Shown one piece after another: positions 34,965-48,700 of a DNA stretch of 64,000 nucleotides; position 1 is the stretch's first letter; each line of letters begins with the position of its first letter. The stretch is from Gautieria morchelliformis (taxonomy: Eukaryota; Basidiomycota; Agaricomycetes; Gomphales; Gomphaceae). The notes under the pieces are model-generated. The model was given only the letters and a program-made list of their open reading frames with translations. It made no database searches and was not told the origin of the DNA. The DNA is taken from NCBI GenBank assembly GCA_015179125.1, contig WHVA01000165.1, positions 124,001-188,000 on the forward strand, given 5' to 3'. The position numbers and the translations under genes are program-made.

Positions 34965-36953
34965 CTAATATCTGCTAGCTTTATGGCTTACTTCGGGTAT
35001 ATTTCCCAGATTACGCGATGCTTCGGAGACTCCTACCCTAGCTTGTGACACCTCTTGGTGGATGCTGGGCGGTAACGAGACAGGGAGGTCCGTGTTCATA
35101 GGCGAATGAGCCATCAGAGCCAAGAGATAATTCTGGGAGCTCGCAGAGCTGCGTAAGTCCATTCAGCCCAACCACCGACACTGGGATAAAGCCGGCATGG
35201 CGTACACTGATGGTGTGGAACTGGCCGAACACCACGCCTTACTGGCATCAGCATAAGCGGTATGGTGGCCGTCACGTATACTTGACAGTTGAGATAAAAC
35301 ATCCTGGCGTTCTAAAAGCGTGAGCGACGGGAGGTTCTCGGGCCCAGAATCTAAAGCAGATAGGCATGTTGAACACAGGGGAAACAATAAGGCACCAATG
35401 GACAAACTATGCAATCGTTTCAACAACCCTTTGGCGAGCATCTCTAGATCGATTCCACCATCTGGGAAGCGAGTCGTGTGGCGGTCATTAGACTCTACGT
35501 CCACAGGACCATGGTCGGGCTCTATGTCGGCTAGCTCATCACGGAGAGCCTGAATTACAACTTGTACCTCCTTCCCTGACTCATCTAGGAGGTTGACAGA
35601 CGCAGAGATCAGGGCAAGGGGCGGTAAAATGACATCCCGGAGAATTTCGGCGAACTAGACAGGCATTCCATGGGAGCATCAGGCTGCTTTCCACTCGAGG
35701 ACCGACAACTAACCTCCTTCAACTCCTCAGTTCTGTGTTGCATATCAATAGCTTGTTCTAAGTTCCAGGCTTGTTCCACTGCTACCGCCGGCCATCTTTG
35801 GTCTTCGGCGCAGTCGGCTATGAAGGTCCATTCATCTGCGGATAATAGTTTCTCAAGGCTTGTCCCTTCATGTAGCGATTGGCACATTTTCTCCAGCTCG
35901 TCGATGACTCGTTGTTCCTCAAGTTCCTCAATACCTCCAGCTAAGCGTTGAACCTCAAGGCGAAGCTCGTCAATACGATGATGGGTCATATGATCATGGG
36001 AGTCCTTTTGTTGAAATTGTGAGGATGATAATTGGTTGAGGTTGCCATGGATGCTGGAGAAAGCATCCAGTAACCTGGGCAACTCGTCCAGACATTGATA
36101 AATTGGATAAGCATCTTTACAGGGTCAGCATGAACCTCAAAGTGGCATGACCTTGGGCTCACTAAATTTTTCCGAGACCGACAGGCTGCTGACTAGCTTG
36201 GAGGCGCACCGGACCGCTGTGACTAACGTGGTATCTGTCTTTATTCATCTCAGTGATGATGAACAAAAGGACATGGAGCTTTCTACCATAAATGACAGCT
36301 CTGTTAAAGATTCCGAGAGGCGCGAAACAGACTCTGAAGTCTGGTCCCGAACGGTATGCAGCGTTTTGCGCGCATGTGCCGCCTGACGGACGGCTTCCCT
36401 ATGGTGCCCTCATTATGAACGGAAACAGGACTGGAATGGATAAGGAAATATACCGTGCTTGTGCGATGCGCTGGTTTAAAGCTTTGAGATGGTCGTCTAA
36501 CAGGGCCTGCTCTTCCTCAATACAGTCCAATAGCGACCTTGGCTGGGCATAAACTATACTAGTCAGATAGATAAAGAAAGCCATACCGAACTGATGAGGG
36601 GGTCGAGTAGTCCTCCGGAACTCGAGTAAGTTCTGTGTGGTATGAAGTTGTCAGTAATGGAGATGGCTCGTCTAGCGTGGCTAGTCCCGTCTCCACAGCC
36701 TTCTCCCACCTTTATATTCCTTCAGACCGTGCTAGAGATGCAACCTAACGACTCACAACTGAACCTCCTCCTTTTCTAACGCAATATCACGTAACGCGAA
36801 CGCCTCGCCTTCAACGAACTGGACCTGTGACGCCAGGAAATCGAGCAGTTTTTTTCCTGCGGGTAAATCATTCACCCACTCTAGGTCCTGGTGAGAGACG
36901 TTGGGACCATCGAGGCAGGCCAGCATAGCGATAACACGGGTGGTACTTGACAT
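34965..36953 (-). CDS. Probable augmin complex subunit (HAUS3-like), coiled coil
   Basis: A multi-exon minus-strand gene. The N-terminal exon (ATG at 36953) reads as a short globular segment with DLEWVNDLPAGKKLLDFL, which resembles the N-terminus of HAUS3, where an (E/D)W..L..G...FL(D/K)F pattern precedes the coiled coils. Later exons are almost all coiled coil (LLDCIEEEQALLDDHL, then RIDELRLEVQRLAGGIEELEEQ). HAUS3 is part of augmin, which recruits gamma-tubulin to spindle microtubules. The last exon is probably 35162-34965. Exon joins between 36.1 and 36.75 kb and near 35.2 kb are not certain. Its start codon is 70 bp from that of KRI1 on the other strand, so the two probably share a promoter. 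Another spindle coiled-coil protein remains possible. Confidence 0.55.
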
Positions 36954-37023
36954 ATGGAGAGTTTGTGGACGCGGCGAGTGGTCCTATGGGCGACTATTGA
37001 CGCGAGCTGTCTCAAACGGTTCG
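36954..37023. promoter_or_regulatory. 70-bp shared promoter of HAUS3-like gene and KRI1
   Basis: Only 70 bases separate the two divergent start codons, so core promoters and both 5' leaders must overlap this gap or the first exons. No TATA box is seen. Confidence 0.6.
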
Positions 37024-39411
37024 ATGCTGTCAGATTCAGTGTCTGAGGATGGGTCTGAGGACATCAAACTTACGATCAATGAACACTTTGCAAACGCATA
37101 TGCTGCTAAGAAGGAACGAGAGGAATTAGATAAGCGTTTGTCGAAGCTCAGTCTTGAGCCATGAAATTTAGTGCTAACATTGTTTTTATCATACCCTAGT
37201 CAAAGAAAAATACGGTTCTGATGCCGAAGAGGAGATGTCAGAAGAAGACTCTGAGGACGCGGAGAGCGAGGATGAGGACGGAGAAGAACTCACGCCAGCA
37301 GTGGATGCGGCTATCTTGAGGACTCTTGCTAAAATCAAACGCAAGGATCCGGATATCTATGACAAAGACAAAGGCATTTTTGAACGTATGTTATTCTAAC
37401 TTTGTGCCTCAGTCGTGGTCCAACAGCATTTAGAGGAGCAGGAGCGGACTGGACAAGTGGCGCTGCGCTCGAAGCCTAGTGCTAGGGATAATGTGCGTAT
37501 CGAACTATCCTTCACGCATGCATTGTTTGATGCTTCTTCGCATCAGATGAAGCCGCTTACGATAAAGCAGCACGCTCTTTCCTCGATGCTCCATGCCGCC
37601 TCGCATACTCCGTCACCAGAGCCGGAGGCTATAACCCACGACCAAGAGCAAGTCAAACTTCGGTCGGAGACCATATCAGCATTTCATCATGCTGTTGACG
37701 AAACTGCGGATGACGGCCTACTTGTTTTGCGCGAGAAGACAAAGGATGATGTTGAGCGCGAAGAGGAGGCATATCAAGAATACCTCAAACGGGAAGTTGG
37801 AGAGGATATCCGGGATTTGGTAACTATCGAAGACGATTCAGTTGCAACCAGAGTGCATGATGAGGATGGTGGTGAGGCCGGCGAATCAGTGCCGAAGGCG
37901 AAGAAGAAACGAAAGTCTCGAAAGGGCAAGGAGCAGGAGACGCCAGAGACTGATCAAGAATTTCTCATGAAGTGGGCTTTGCTCTCTCACTTGAATGAGT
38001 TTTCTGATCATAGACAGCTATATTCTGAACCGCGGTTGGATCGACCGCTCGGCCAAGCGTGTCCCGACCTACAAGGATATCACTCAAATTGAAACGGTGG
38101 AGCCCGAAGCTCCCCCCGTTCTCGATGAAGCGGAACAGGAAGGGTCGCTCAACGATGAAGATGAATTTGAAGACATCGTGGATCGGTTTGAAAGTTCTTA
38201 CAATTTTCGTTTCGAAGAACCGTATGTATCGTTTTTTGTTACCCTTATGTTTATGTTCAACCTGTTTCCCTCGAACCAGCGATGCAGCGGTGATCCCGAA
38301 ACATCCGCGCAACCTGCCCTCTATTGTTCGGAGGCAGGACACTACGCGGAAAGAGGCGCGCGAGAGACGGAAGCAACGTAAAGAGGAGGAGCTGAAATCG
38401 AAGAAGGAAGAAGTCAGGCGAATGAAAGCTCTAAAAATGAAAGAACTTCGTCGGAAGCTTGAACAGATAGGTCGAGAGGGCGGTGTCGAAATTGACACTG
38501 AGGGTAGGACATGTCAGTCTCCTGGCGTACGTGTCACTGAGTCAAGGAGTAAACTAGGCTTCGTCGATTTTGATCTGGACGGCGACTGGGACCCTGAAAA
38601 GCACGATAGACAAATGGCCGGGTTATATGACGATGAAGAGCTGGAAGACGTACGCGCCATTTCACCTGCAGAACTTATTCATACCCATGTTTCGCGTTGA
38701 CAGGATGTGGAGAAACCACAATGGACCGACAACATCGACATAGGTGACATTCTGTCTACCACAGCGGGTGGCCCGTCGGAATCCAAGTCAAAGAAGAAGA
38801 AGAAGAAGCGGAAAGTAGATGAGGCAGACCCTGATGGTGTTGATGTGAATGCCATGGATGCGGATGTCCCTGGGACTCATGAAGAGGAGTGGGACGGAAC
38901 CGAAGAAATGCGTAAGCGCAAGGTGCAAGAATACATGGATGAGGTGTACGGGATGGACTTCAACGACATGGTATGCTTCTGACTCGTTTTCATACGCCCC
39001 ATTCCAACGGCGCTCACTGGAGCACCGTTTTAGGTTGGGGATATGCCCACACGTTTCAACTATACCGCGGTCGCGCCTCAATCATATGCCCTGACGCCTG
39101 CAGAAATTATGCTTGCGACAGACGCTGAGCTCAACGAATACATGGGTATCAAAAGGATAGCGCCGTATCGGAAGGACGGTCGTTGGGACGTGAAGCGCGC
39201 CGATCGTCTTAAGGAGCTGAAGTCCAAATTGAAGGGGCGAAGCTGGGTGCCAGGGCAAGCAGATGCCGAAGAAATGGACGGTAAGAAGTCGAAGAAGAGG
39301 AAGGGTAAGAAGGAACGGCAACGAGCGAAAGCTGTAGGCGAAGGCGAAGAAGACAGTAAAACAAGCGAGGAGCTTCCGCCGGCGAAGAAGAGACGGAAGG
39401 AAGGGCTATGA
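37024..39411 (+). CDS. KRI1: KRI1, ribosome biogenesis factor
   Basis: A nucleolar protein of the 90S pre-ribosome that binds KRR1 and is needed for 40S subunit assembly. The ATG at 37024 begins MLSDSVSEDGSEDIKLTINE. Family blocks in order: the acidic patch with EKYGSDAEEE, the conserved PAVDAAILRTLAKIKRKDP (about 37.3 kb), a long charged middle with lysine-rich runs, DRFESSYNFRFEEP (about 38.2 kb), the basic helix RKEARERRKQRKEEE, KLGFVDFDLDGDWDPEKHDR, and the C-terminal KRI1 domain (FNYTAVAPQSYALTPAEIML, GIKRIAPYRKDGRW) followed by a lysine-rich tail to the stop at 39411. Short introns separate the blocks. The gene is divergent from the HAUS3-like gene and followed in the same direction by the pantothenate gene 370 bp on. 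Confidence 0.92.
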
Positions 39412-39779
39412 CCTTGAAGGGCCTGTGCGCTCAGGGACTAGCCCGTGACACGGTCTTCAAAATTGTACTAATGAACCGTGTTTTCTCCTTGAGACGTGAC
39501 GGCCAATTCCCCGCTGAAAACCACTGGAAATAAATTCATTGACGCGTCCCGGCTATACCCCGGCCCGGGACACAGAGCTTGCTTCGCATTGTTACAATCC
39601 CTGTACGATTACACTGGCACCGACTATTAGTGCCTGCTCTACGGATGCATGTCCCTGCTTGATACGGGCTATGCCGGCGTTTGCAGGTCTCAGACTCTTG
39701 CTTACTGTCCGCGGAATTGACATCCGTGGCACGTACAAAATGGTCTGACTCACATTTTCAGCTACGAAGGTTCCCCGCC

Positions 39780-40812
39780 ATGCAGCGCTGCGCCATCCTT
39801 TCCACGTCTCAGTTTCTCCGTCCTCGTATGACACGATGTATGAGCGTGAGGCCTGAGCTTGTCAGTCACATACCTAATTCTCCACCAGGTATGCCTGCAC
39901 CACCACGTATCTCGCGGCATTTGACATTTAGACATTGCCTAAGCTCTTAAGAAAGTTACCATTCAACGTATCTACTCTTTGCGTGCAAAGCGCATCCCAA
40001 TCACAACTCTAACTGCTTATGACTTTCCAACCGCACGGCTATGCGAACAGAACCACGTTGACATATGTCTGGTCGGCGATTCCTTAGCCCAAGTCTGCCT
40101 TGGGTACGATACCACGACCAAATTAACTCTGGATGAGATGATCCACCATTGCAAAGCAGTAGCCCGGGGTGCAAAGACGCCATTCCTGGTCGCAGACATG
40201 CCCTTCGGGACATACCTTTCGTCACCCTCCGAAACCGTCCGCAATGCCGTGCGGTTGATTCAAGAGGGAGGTGCTGAGGCTGTAAAACTAGAGGGCGGCA
40301 TCGAAATCGCCCCCACCGTAAAAGCACTCACCTCGGTCGGCATCCCGGTAATGGCCCACATTGGCCTTCTTCCTCAGAGACATGTCGCCTTGTCTGGCTA
40401 TCGTATCCAAGGCAAGGATGCACGTTCGGCCCTATCCATTCTCCAGGCCGCTCAGGCACTGCAAGAAGCGGGTGCCTGGGGTATCGTTCTCGAGGCTATT
40501 CCACATGCGCTTGCTACTCACATCACCGAGAGCCTCGAAGTACCAAGTATTGGAATCGGGGCGGGACCAGGTTGTTCAGGGCAGGTCCTCGTGTGGGACG
40601 ATGCAATGGGTGTGTGGGCGGGCCATCAAGCAAAATTTGTGCGAAAGTTCGCAGAGTTGGGGCTACGAGCGGCTGAGGGCGTCAGGGCATACGTTGAGGC
40701 CGTCCGTGAACGGAAGTTCCCAGACGCCAAGACGGAGGGTTATGAGATGCCCCAGGAGGAATGGCAGGAGTATCTCAGGTTGAGTGAGAATTACCCACAG
40801 CGGCATCTGTGA
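39780..40812 (+). CDS. ECM31: Ketopantoate hydroxymethyltransferase (pantothenate synthesis)
   Basis: Transfers a hydroxymethyl group from methylene-tetrahydrofolate to alpha-ketoisovalerate, giving ketopantoate, the first committed step to pantothenate and coenzyme A. Two exons, 39780-39888 and 39944-40812, give 325 residues. The first exon encodes a short basic, Ser/Arg-rich leader (MQRCAILSTSQFLRPRM) that may target mitochondria. The PanB signature follows: TTLTAYDFPTARL, LVGDSLAQVCLGYDTT, FLVADMPFG, AVKLEGG, VMAHIGLLPQ, IVLEAIP and SIGIGAGPGCSGQVLVWDD. The metal and catalytic acids (Asp of GDS, Asp of ADMPFG, Glu of LEGG, Glu of LEAIP) are all present. Bacterial PanB is about 264 residues; the extra length is the leader and tail. 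In frame, intact. Confidence 0.95.
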
Positions 40813-41322
40813 GCCATCTGGGGGATCATACAGGCACGTTTATTATTTGAGAATAATTTATTTGACACCTAGTCTTCATCCTAATCACTTGCGTGGGGAG
40901 GACAATATAGCCGCCTTCCGGCGATATGCTGCCCATATGAACTGGTCCACCAAATCTACCGGTGCTTCCTATCACATTCAGCTGCCGTCTATCGAGTCGG
41001 AAATCCGAGTCATGCAGATTTACTGGGATTGCCTACCTCAGATAGTACTTAGTATACGCATGTGTTGTAGAGTTATCGTAAGCAGAGCGTTCCTTACATG
41101 GCAGGGCCTCGCGGGACTAAGCTCACCGAAAGAAGTGCCGTATGGTGCAGTGAGAGAAAGTTGTTTGCGGTTTGATTTCCTTGCGGTATTAATAATTACA
41201 ATATCACAGGTGTCGCTCCAGCGAGCCTGAGGGGCCGCCGCATCTCGCGAACATAGGAGTAGAGCAGTCAGCTGCTGCGGCACCACCGCGTGTCGCCGCC
41301 CCTTCTACAACTTGCAACTAAA
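40813..41322. other. Gap before GGPP synthase
   Basis: 510 bp holding the 3' end of the pantothenate gene and the promoter of the next gene. No further coding is supported; the frames here are short and unlike known proteins. Confidence 0.5.
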
Positions 41323-42711
41323 ATGGCGGATAGATACAACGACCTCCTCGGTCGTCTTTCAAGCACACTGCCCTGGGAAGAGGCTAATGAAGCGGTCAGT
41401 ATAAGACTTTGTCTGTCCACACAATTCGCTGACACTTTACAAGGCTCTGCTTGAACCTTTCACCTATCTTACCGCAACGTCAGGGAAAGAAATCCGGAAG
41501 AAGATGATCGAAGCCTTCAATGCTTGGCTCGATGTACCCAATGAAACTATTGTCGTGATCTCTCGTGTTGTGAACATGCTTCACAGCGCGAGTCTGATGT
41601 TCGCTTCACGGCACCTCGATTGAGGCCCATTTAACTTTCTGTGTAGGATGGACGACGTAGAGGACGATTCACAACTGCGGAGAGGACAGCCAGGTGCGAG
41701 GTCCCTCCGTCATTGACGGGTAACATCGCGGCCTTACCTGGCACCCCAGTCGCACACAAAATATATGGAATACCACAAACTGTAAACAGCGCAAACTACG
41801 TGTACTTTCTAGCCTACAAAGAACTATTTGCTCTACGAGACGAAGGGCCTGACATCGTCGGCGCGGAACAGCAGCTAGATCGTGTCGTGACCGGTTAGCT
41901 CATACGATAGATGGGGTTATTCGACATGAAGTTTTAATTTCCCAACCAGATGAGTTGCTTAATCTACACCGAGGACAAGGCTTGGATCTCCTGTGGCGGG
42001 ATAGTCTAACATGTCCTACTGAGGAAGAATATATTCATATGGTCAACAATAGTTAGTCCTCTTCTCTTTGCTATAGTCTTTCAACACTCACCTTGATTAC
42101 ATTGCAGAGACCGGCGGATTGTTCCGTATAGCAATCAAGCTGATGATGGCCAAGAGCTCGTCGCAGGTGTACGTTTCAAGCATCAGCTTCGGCCAAAAGT
42201 TGACTTGTTTGCAGAGATTACGTGCCACTCGTGAATTTGTTCAGCATCTATTTCCAGATCCGCGATGATTACATGAATTTACAGTCTCAGGAAGTCAGTA
42301 ACCGTTCAATCGCGCCGTCCCGTACCTAACTCATCCTTAATCCAGTACGAATCCAACAAAGGCTTCGCTGAAGACTTAACTGAGGGTAAATTCTCCTTCC
42401 CGATTGTTCACGCCGTCAGAGCAGACAACTCCAATCGTCGAGTACTAAGTGCGTATTATGGACGGTCCTGGATATACAAGTCATTGCTACTGACGGCACG
42501 ACTTGTTTCAGATGTTCTACAGAAACGTCCTTCAACACCAACGACAAAGCGTTACGTGGTCGACTATATGCGTGATCATACGAGGTCTTTCGCATACACG
42601 CTCCAAGTCCTCCGCAACTTGGAGCGTCAGGCCCGCGAGGAGATAGAAAGACTTGGTGGAAATCCACAACTTTCTGCGATTCTCGATTCCTTAAGCGTTG
42701 ACACTGTCTAA
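41323..42711 (+). CDS. BTS1: Geranylgeranyl diphosphate synthase
   Basis: A trans-prenyl diphosphate synthase that condenses isopentenyl diphosphate with farnesyl diphosphate to give the C20 precursor of protein geranylgeranylation and diterpenes. The ATG at 41323 ([14 protein letters not shown]) is followed by several short introns. The first Asp-rich motif, [15 protein letters not shown] (about 41.65 kb), the second, QIRDDYMNL (about 42.26 kb, the usual fungal DDxxN form), and [15 protein letters not shown] support the call, with the stop at 42709-42711. Length after splicing, a little over 300 residues, is normal. The intron before the first motif seems to use an unusual donor (gttcgc). 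It converges on GCN1 with about 70 bp between stop codons. No terpene-cluster neighbours are seen, so a primary-metabolism enzyme is most likely. Confidence 0.92.
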
Positions 42712-42782
42712 ATAGCTGACCAGGCTCGCGAATAAATTCTTGCCCTCCGTCCGTCTCTACACGTAATGCATGTCTTGGTATT

Positions 42783-45700
42783 TTAGAACAGGGACTGTAT
42801 ATCAGCATCATCCATGTAAGGAACGACGGTTTTTAGTAACTCCTTGGCCTCCCGTGCTGGTCGACTAATGGAAGGGTTTTCGCCCATACTGACGTTTACT
42901 TTCTTTACGATGGGTGAGACGCACGAAAGTGCGTAGAATAAGTTAGGTGCTTCAGCGATGCATGTTCTTATGATGTGGCTGGTGAGCACACTCGGGCCAG
43001 CCCTCAGTATATGAGCATCCACGATGGGCCGAAGCAACTCCGGGAAAGACGCCAGATTGGCGAAGAGCAGCGCAATAGCCTGGATGTAATGTTCTGCAAG
43101 CAGAAGTGAGGCCATGCATCCAATACAGCCAATGTAGCTTACCGTCGTGATCTTCGCCGAAGGCATCAGAGATAAGCTCAATGGCGGCAGTCTTAGACCC
43201 CACCCCTAGATTAGGAGAAGCACTCTTTGCAACGTGAGCTAATGCCAGAACTAAGGAGGCTGCGATTGCCTCTTCATTAGATTTAGCGCCGGTAATCCTG
43301 TCATTGTACTACTGCTCAGCATAAACGCAAACGCAAGGACATGCTGCTCACAGCTCAGTCACGAGAGGATCAACTCTTGGCTGTGATCCCATGAGAGCAC
43401 CTAGTCCCAACGCTGCTCGGGAACGTACTCCGAAACTAACAGGATCCGCAGCGGCTTTGACAAATGTCCGTTGAAGTTGTGGGAAAAATGGCTTCACAAA
43501 CAATGGAATCCTTTCCAGCATCGTCGTTAAAGCTGCTAAGATCGCTGCTTTGACTGGTGCTGGATAGCTCGTGGATTGCGTTGCGACCCGAATTAATGGA
43601 CCTGTCAGCGGTACAACGAAGGGTTTGATAGCTTGTTCATCTGTTCTTTCGACGAGGTCGCCAATCGCATAGGCAGCATGTTCTCGTTGCTCATTGCTGC
43701 CTGTCGTGAGTCCGGCTAGAATAATGGGTATGAGTGGTGCTGGGCCTTTGGGAAGGCTAAATCCTGGAACGGTTCGACCCGGGGCGCCCGTTGACTCGAT
43801 GGTGCGACGCAATGGAATCACCAAGCCCTCCATATCCTCTTTCGAGACCGATTTCACAAACACGTCGAGGGCTTTCCAGCTGGCTTCGACGACGTCCTGT
43901 TGTCGGTCATCCAAAGAGGTTATCAACTGGAGTATCCAGTCGACGCGATAAAAGGAAATGTCCATATCCGTCTCGTCGCAAAAGGTAGCAAACAAATGCA
44001 TGGCAGATGTCCGACGAGCAGGAGTGGGATGTTTAGACCTGCATATATTATGTTAGGCATCAAAGGCATACCAAAACTTCATCCCATACCATCCAAGCAA
44101 AAGTAACATTAATGTGTTCAATCCTTCAGCGTCCGAAATGGACGATAACAGCGCTCTAATGGCCTCGTTGATGCCATCAATCAGTTCGCTGTTTTGTTCA
44201 GACTCTATGGCTGGGACCAATGACCCTAAAATGTTATTCAGTCGTTTGCTCAATGCATTGCCTGCGACGGTGACCAAGGAGGCCAGTGCTCTCGCATTGA
44301 ATGAGGTGATTGGCGTCGAGATAAGGGTAGGAATGAGAATTGGAAAGACCACTCCGGCACGGACCTAGTGCAAGTTAAGTATTGCTTCTTGCAACCTAAC
44401 ACGCTGGAAATTACTGACATTCATAACCTCTTTTAACGCTTGTAGAGCTGTGCCAGAGCTTTCTCCTGGTTGGCGAAGTGCCGCTAGCAGCGTTGGTATG
44501 GTCTCGTCGATGGCCCTTACACCAATTGCTTCCTGAAGCATATCGAATGCTCTAGCAGCCGCAGAACGCACATTGGCTGCGTCGTCGACCAGTGACCGTC
44601 GGATCATCGATATAAGCTCCTCTTCATGCCCCTCTCGCTGACCTTCGGTAGTGCTCTCCCTGAAAGTTCACAATTAGAATGCCAGAAATAGGATGGAAAG
44701 ATCACTGACAAGATTTCACTAAGCGCCATACAGACACCCTCGCGCTTACGATCGTCGTTGGACAAGGAACTTGTATGCAAGATGGTGATGATTTCGGCCA
44801 GGATTTTCTCTCCAAATTTACGACATAACTCTCCCATGGTCCGTGCAGCAGTCTGGAGAGCACTACTGTTCAGGTGAAGAAAACGACACATGGGTAAAAG
44901 CAAACCTCTTGCTGTTCAAATCCAGGGTTTGCCAAGAGGGTGACAATCTGTGTCGTGATCGAGGGCAAGATCTCACGAACTTGTGGGAAGAGGGTCAGAT
45001 GATGCAGTATAATTGATGCGTGTCTGTGGACGGACCTGTTCGTGGCGTGTTCTGAACCAGAGCTTTCCAGACGTGGAGCGAAGACTGGCGAACGGTAGTG
45101 ACACCGTCCTGTCGGGCCAAGTAGAGAGATGAAAGTACACGATCCCTGCGATCCTGACCCAGCATTTCTGTGAGGGCACGACGTGAGCTATCGCCTGCTG
45201 TAGCTTCTACAACAGTTTCCTCTTCAATTTCAGCCTTCCCGCTGATTCCAGCTAGTTTGAAGAGAAGTTCGCCGACAAGCGTGATGGATGATTGCTATTT
45301 AAGCTGTGAAATCACCGCATGATCCACAGAGCTTCAACACTCACTCGAATCCGCCATGACGAGTCGAACATGCCACCTTCAAGTTCTGGCAAGAGTAGGT
45401 CGATAGCACGATGAGAATAATTGACGATAATCATCCTTCCAGCTTTTAGAGCGGTCTCCCGAACAACTTCTTCAGAATCTGCGAGACCCCCTAAAATAGG
45501 TTGGATGATTTTGGGAAGATGAGGTTGGAAGCGCACGCCAAAGGTAGCCGGTAAGAAGACAAGGAGAGACATGAACCCCTCCTTCACATGAGACCTTGGG
45601 CTGCTCGCATTCGTTATGATGTCTGGCAACAGACCCTCTAATCGTTCCATTCCTAAGCCAGCGAGTACCTCACTGAGACCTTGAGCTGCACCCTGCCTGT

Positions 45701-48700
45701 CTACCCCGGATGTATCCGCTCTGAGAGTCCTCAGAAGTCCCGGCACAAGGTCTGGGAAGTGACCTTCACCCAGTCGCTCTACCAAGGTACCAAGAGCTTT
45801 GGCTGCTGTCGCTCTTGCTTCTGGCACAGGATCTACCAGGCAGACATGGACCATGGGGAGGAGACGTGGCAGGTACGGCACGAAATCCTTGGGATCTGTA
45901 AGAGAAGACATATTACCGACAATGCGAGCCGCCTTTCGCTTGGTTTCTGAGCTTCGTTCGCGCAGACCGCGCTCAACAATCGGTATCACCTGCATCAAAC
46001 TGACAGTAAGCAATCATGTCGAGATGGACTCATGACATAAACACACTAATGCCAACGATGAAGAGTCAATATAATGCGCGAAAGACATTTTGAGCAAGGA
46101 CGTCAAAGCGGCTGGGCCCTTGTCGGGGTCAACTAGAGCCTTCAGAAGGATAGGTACTAAGGATTGAATCTCTGGGTTGCTGATGACTTCTCCAAATTGT
46201 TTGAGACTTTTGTTGGCCGCGGTCCGGACTTGAGCATGCGAATCGGTCAGTACACCGGTCAGTCGGGGGATGACGGTAGGGAGAGATATAGAAAGCTGTG
46301 TTGGGGCACAGAAAGCCATGGCACCCAGGAGCTCGATTGACCCTTTCTTCGTACGCCACTGTTTTTCGTCGAGGCCAGACAGCAATGACGGCAGGAGAAG
46401 CTTGACACCATAGGCCGACATGTTGCCCATAATTACCCTGGCGGCATCCTGCGTGGCGTCCCTGACGTCCGGGGTCGCATCTCCAAAGGATGCAAGGAGA
46501 TATGGGAGAAGGTGGGTAACATAAGGCTCAAACAATCGTCCAAGCGTCATCGAAAATGTCTCGAATGCGAACATTGCACCTTGGCGGGCTTCAAAGTTTT
46601 TTTTGTCGTCGAGGGCCACACGCAGCCGTCCAAGAATATCGAACTGCTTCATGCCAGATATCCCAGCTCCTTTGATCACACCAGCCAGACCATAGGCTGC
46701 CCCACGTCGCGCGGCATACTTGGGGGCGCTGAGCATGTCCATGAATAAGTTATCTACTAACTGAGGAATACTGCTCTTCATGGACTTGACTAGGGGTGCA
46801 AGACAATCTGAGACGGCCACCTGAACAGTCTCTGCTGGAGTTTTCAATGCGTCCACGAGCCTATCGACGACCTTCGGGATTCGGGGATCAGTCACGTCCA
46901 GATGCCGCGCCAGCCTTCCAAAAAGAATGACAACAGCCTCTTTGACACGATCGTCTGTCTCAGATGAGATGCTAGTCGTAAGTAAACTCCCTTCAAACAT
47001 GGAAATAAGTTCGGACAGCTTTGACGGCCCATGACGGTCCAGGACAGCGGTTCCAGCGGCGAGAAGACCTCGTCGCACGTCTTCGTGTCGGTCACCAAGA
47101 CCTTCTTCAGAAGCTAAGAACCGGAAGAAAGGTGGAACCTCTTCATCCGGGAAAAGTGAAGCCAGCTCCTGGAAAGTTCGGGCTATTGCCAGCCGTGCAG
47201 GCCAAGGATCTGTGCGATCAAGACTTTGGGCAATGACCATTCCCTGTATACCCGAACATGAGTGGTAAAAGACAGAGCTGATGAAGCTCAACATACATAA
47301 TCATCGAATTCCGGGGCCAATATCTTGGCCTGGAAATCATTGATTAATCTCGTGAAGCAGATTATGATCAAGGCAGCGGACCTTCTCGCGGTAAAACCGT
47401 TGCAAAGATGTGAGAACGTCAGTCATCGATTGGGGCCAGGCTTCTGCAGCCTCTGCAATTGCGTACGCACAACTCAGTCGTACGTACGAATGGTCATGCT
47501 CTGCATCAAAGCATGATTTAAAGAGTGGTCTCAGACAAAGAGTGTCACATACCTAGTAGGGGAAGTAGGTCATTCAAAAAATTTTCAGGAACGTCGAGAC
47601 CGTTATCTTCCCAAATGTGATGGGCCAGTCTGCAGTTTTGTTCGTCGTCATCATGGCATGCAAGCCAAAGTTCAGGTGACCAATCAAGGTCTGTCAAATC
47701 AAAAGCCTAGCTCCATGACATTCAGCGAAACACACAAGTTGGGCAGGTGAGGGGCACACCTGAAGGGTCTGTAAGCATGCGTTCCTTACGAGAGTCTCTT
47801 GTCCAAGGGTACCGCTAATCAGGATGTTGGTTTCCTCCCGGCTGGCTGATGAGTGTATCGCCTCGCCAAGGGCAACCAAAGATGCCACAGATATTTGTCC
47901 AAGCTGTGGATGAGAACGAACAAGATGGAGCAAGTTCTTAATCGTATCTTGTCGAGGATATTTGACATCTGTGACTGTCGCGAATTGCAAATTAGAGTCA
48001 AATGTTGGGTACACGAACAACTTACATTCACCACAGTGAAACCGGATAAAGTCTAGTGCCAGCGCTAGCTGTTCCAAGGCTTCATCCGAATCTGCTGCAT
48101 GGCTGCCACCGGTATTGATAATGTGATTGATTAAAGGAGCGGCGTATGAATAGGTGGCCGCATCGAATGGTGTTTGCTCTGCCTGGGAGCGTATTCGATA
48201 CAATACACGAAGGATCAACTCTAGCAGCAAATTATCTCAGCCAACCAATGGAGCTGAATGAAAACCACAGCCTTACGATTAATCGGTTCCACGGTGATTT
48301 CGTCAGGTATACCCCCGACATCGATACTTCGCAAGGTACTGACGCCAATCCAGCGACGGAAGGTCCCTAAACGCTCCGAACAAGCTTCGCCGATCGCCTA
48401 TTCGGATGTGAATCTTTAAGATAAAAGTGCAAAGGAGTGATTCGCTGACAACATAGGTTTCGAATGCAGCACTACCAACAAATATGGAACCGCGCCTGAC
48501 GGCACCGGCAATAAGAAGCGACGTGACAGAAGAGATGAGGGATGAAGTTCTTCAGGATTAGCAGCCACAATACTTCGGACAAGATGGAGACCGCGGTCTA
48601 GTTTTGCTTTAATTGCTGTGACTTTGGCGCGGACCTGCGATTCTTTGACCAGCTGGGCATCTACAAGAGCCTTGTCTTGTTTAGATAGACCAGTAGCATT

